Source: Typha latifolia (lineage: Eukaryota; Streptophyta; Magnoliopsida; Poales; Typhaceae). From it: a DNA stretch of 64,000 nucleotides. Below, one piece after another: positions 63,150-64,000 of this stretch. Made by a program: the position numbers and the translations under genes. The notes beneath the pieces were generated by a model. The model saw only the letters and a list, made by a program, of their open reading frames with translations, was not told the DNA's origin and did not search any database. The stretch lies in assembly GCA_019914945.1 (NCBI GenBank), contig CM034106.1:9486001-9550000 (forward strand), read 5' to 3'. The first letter of the stretch is position 1; each line of letters starts with the position of its first letter.

Positions 63150-64000
63150 ATGCATCTACGAGCACTCAGAATGACCACTTTATTCTCCATCCCCAGGAAA
63201 TTCCATTGTAATCCCAATCTCCACTACATTTCCTCTCCATTCGACTCCTCGCTGTCTATGAACCGCTACGCCCACCAACTATTCGACGTTTTCTCCAAAC
63301 CATCCCACCTCCGAGACAACGAAGAGCTCCGTCACCTCGGTCGTTGCCTAACCCCCGAAACCGTTGAGACAGTCTTAAAGGGCTTGAGATCATGGAGGGT
63401 TGCCCACGAATTCTTCCGCTGGGCCTCATGGCAGCCCGGGTTCCACCACAGCTGCTATACCTACAATGCCATGGCCCAAATCCTCTCACGGACCCGCCAG
63501 ATTGCCCACCTCAAGAATCTGGCTTCGGAGGTGGTGTCCCGCCGCTGTCCAATGACCCCGGGTGCGTTGGGGTTCTTGATCAGGTGCCTCGGCAGTCTTA
63601 ATTTGGTCGAAGAGGCTGAGTTCGTGTTTGATCATGCTGGGGAAATGAACTGCATCCCAAATTCTTATACTTACAATTGCCTGCTTGAGGTTCTGGGTAA
63701 GGCAGGACAGGTAGAATTGGTGGAGACGAGATTTCAGGAGATGGTGGCAGAGTCTAGAAGGGAGCCTGATAAGTATACGTTGACGGCAGTCTTGCAATGC
63801 TACTGCAATCGCGGTATGTTGGAGGATGTATTGCAAACATTTAATAGGATGAACGAGAGAGGGTGGGTGGACGAGCATGTTATGACCATTCTTGTCGTCG
63901 CATTCTGCAAGTGGGGGAAGGCTGAAAGTGCTTGCGAGTTGATTGAGAGAATGATGGATCTTAGAATGAGGCCTAGTGGGAAGACATTTATTCGATTAGT
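63150..64000 (+). CDS. P-class PPR protein, 5' part (At5g08310-like)
   Basis: An open frame from the ATG at 63150 (MHLRALRMTTLFSIPRKF) continues without a stop to the window edge, 283 codons. A second in-frame ATG at 63171 is an alternative start. The N-terminus is rich in Arg, Ser and hydrophobic residues, fitting an organelle presequence, probably mitochondrial. It continues with LTPETVETVLKGLRSWRVAH and FFRWASWQPGFHHSCYTYNA, the usual lead-in of P-class PPR proteins. Tandem PPR motifs follow (NSYTYNCLLEVLGKAGQVEL, DKYTLTAVLQCYCNRGMLED, DEHVMTILVVAFCKWGKAES). The family binds organellar RNA for stability, splicing or translation. The C-terminal part lies outside the window. The opposite-strand ORFs here are shadows. 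Confidence 0.92.
   Translation, partial: MHLRALRMTTLFSIPRKFHCNPNLHYISSPFDSSLSMNRYAHQLFDVFSKPSHLRDNEELRHLGRCLTPETVETVLKGLRSWRVAHEFFRWASWQPGFHHSCYTYNAMAQILSRTRQIAHLKNLASEVVSRRCPMTPGALGFLIRCLGSLNLVEEAEFVFDHAGEMNCIPNSYTYNCLLEVLGKAGQVELVETRFQEMVAESRREPDKYTLTAVLQCYCNRGMLEDVLQTFNRMNERGWVDEHVMTILVVAFCKWGKAESACELIERMMDLRMRPSGKTFIRL

Overview
The window is nuclear DNA of a flowering plant. The introns are AT-rich and spliceosomal, and the genes have plant-specific architectures (PLS-class PPR protein, plant NBS1, serine carboxypeptidase-like protein, actin-related protein 4). Ty3/gypsy, copia-like, TRIM, LINE, hAT-like and PIF/Harbinger-like repeats lie between and inside genes. A monocot outside the grasses is my guess from the GC-rich first exons of some genes; this is weak. 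No CRISPR array, operon, tRNA or rRNA was seen.

Layout. 1-2.83 kb is retroelement debris: a broken Ty3/gypsy reverse transcriptase, two LTR halves meeting tail to tail, and a copia-like LTR with a primer-binding site. 3.2-4.64 kb holds exon-like pieces of an unrecognised gene. 4.9-11.9 kb carries two minus-strand paralogues, each with two exons and encoding a small membrane protein. 15.4-19.2 kb is an HD-domain phosphohydrolase. 21.2-25.0 kb is a serine carboxypeptidase-like gene with one GC-AG intron. 26.0-30.6 kb is the U5 snRNP gene DIM1/YLS8, whose promoter, first exon and start of intron 1 are duplicated, with a 1.3-kb diverged tandem array between the copies. 31.6-33.3 kb is an intronless PLS-class PPR gene (minus). 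34.3-48.05 kb is a 20-exon ARP4 gene (minus) whose introns hold a TRIM, a hAT-type MITE and a solo LTR, each with target-site duplications. 50.2-53.1 kb is a TTC1-like TPR gene. 53.6-54.8 kb is a PIF/Harbinger-like element with a GC-rich gene-like cargo. 55.5-55.9 kb is a small gene for a 119-aa protein. 56.7-61.0 kb is NBS1 of the MRN complex. 61.7-62.7 kb is a broken copy of the 119-aa gene split by a LINE. 63.15 kb to the end is the start of a P-class PPR gene.

Exon-intron structures were built by hand. In every multi-exon gene called with high confidence, the exon lengths and phases join into one open frame of the expected family length: ARP4 444 aa, NBS1 540 aa, carboxypeptidase 481 aa, TPR protein 232 aa, HD protein 230 aa, DIM1 142 aa.

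The genes do not form one pathway. ARP4 (chromatin remodelling) and NBS1 (double-strand-break repair) are nuclear, DIM1 acts in splicing, the PPR proteins act on organellar RNA, and the carboxypeptidase is secreted or vacuolar. The order carboxypeptidase - DIM1 - PPR - ... - PPR resembles, from memory, the Arabidopsis block around At5g08260-At5g08310. I did not find a convincing new biological system. The most unusual structure is the DIM1 gene with two near-identical first exons separated by a higher-order tandem array inside the transcription unit.
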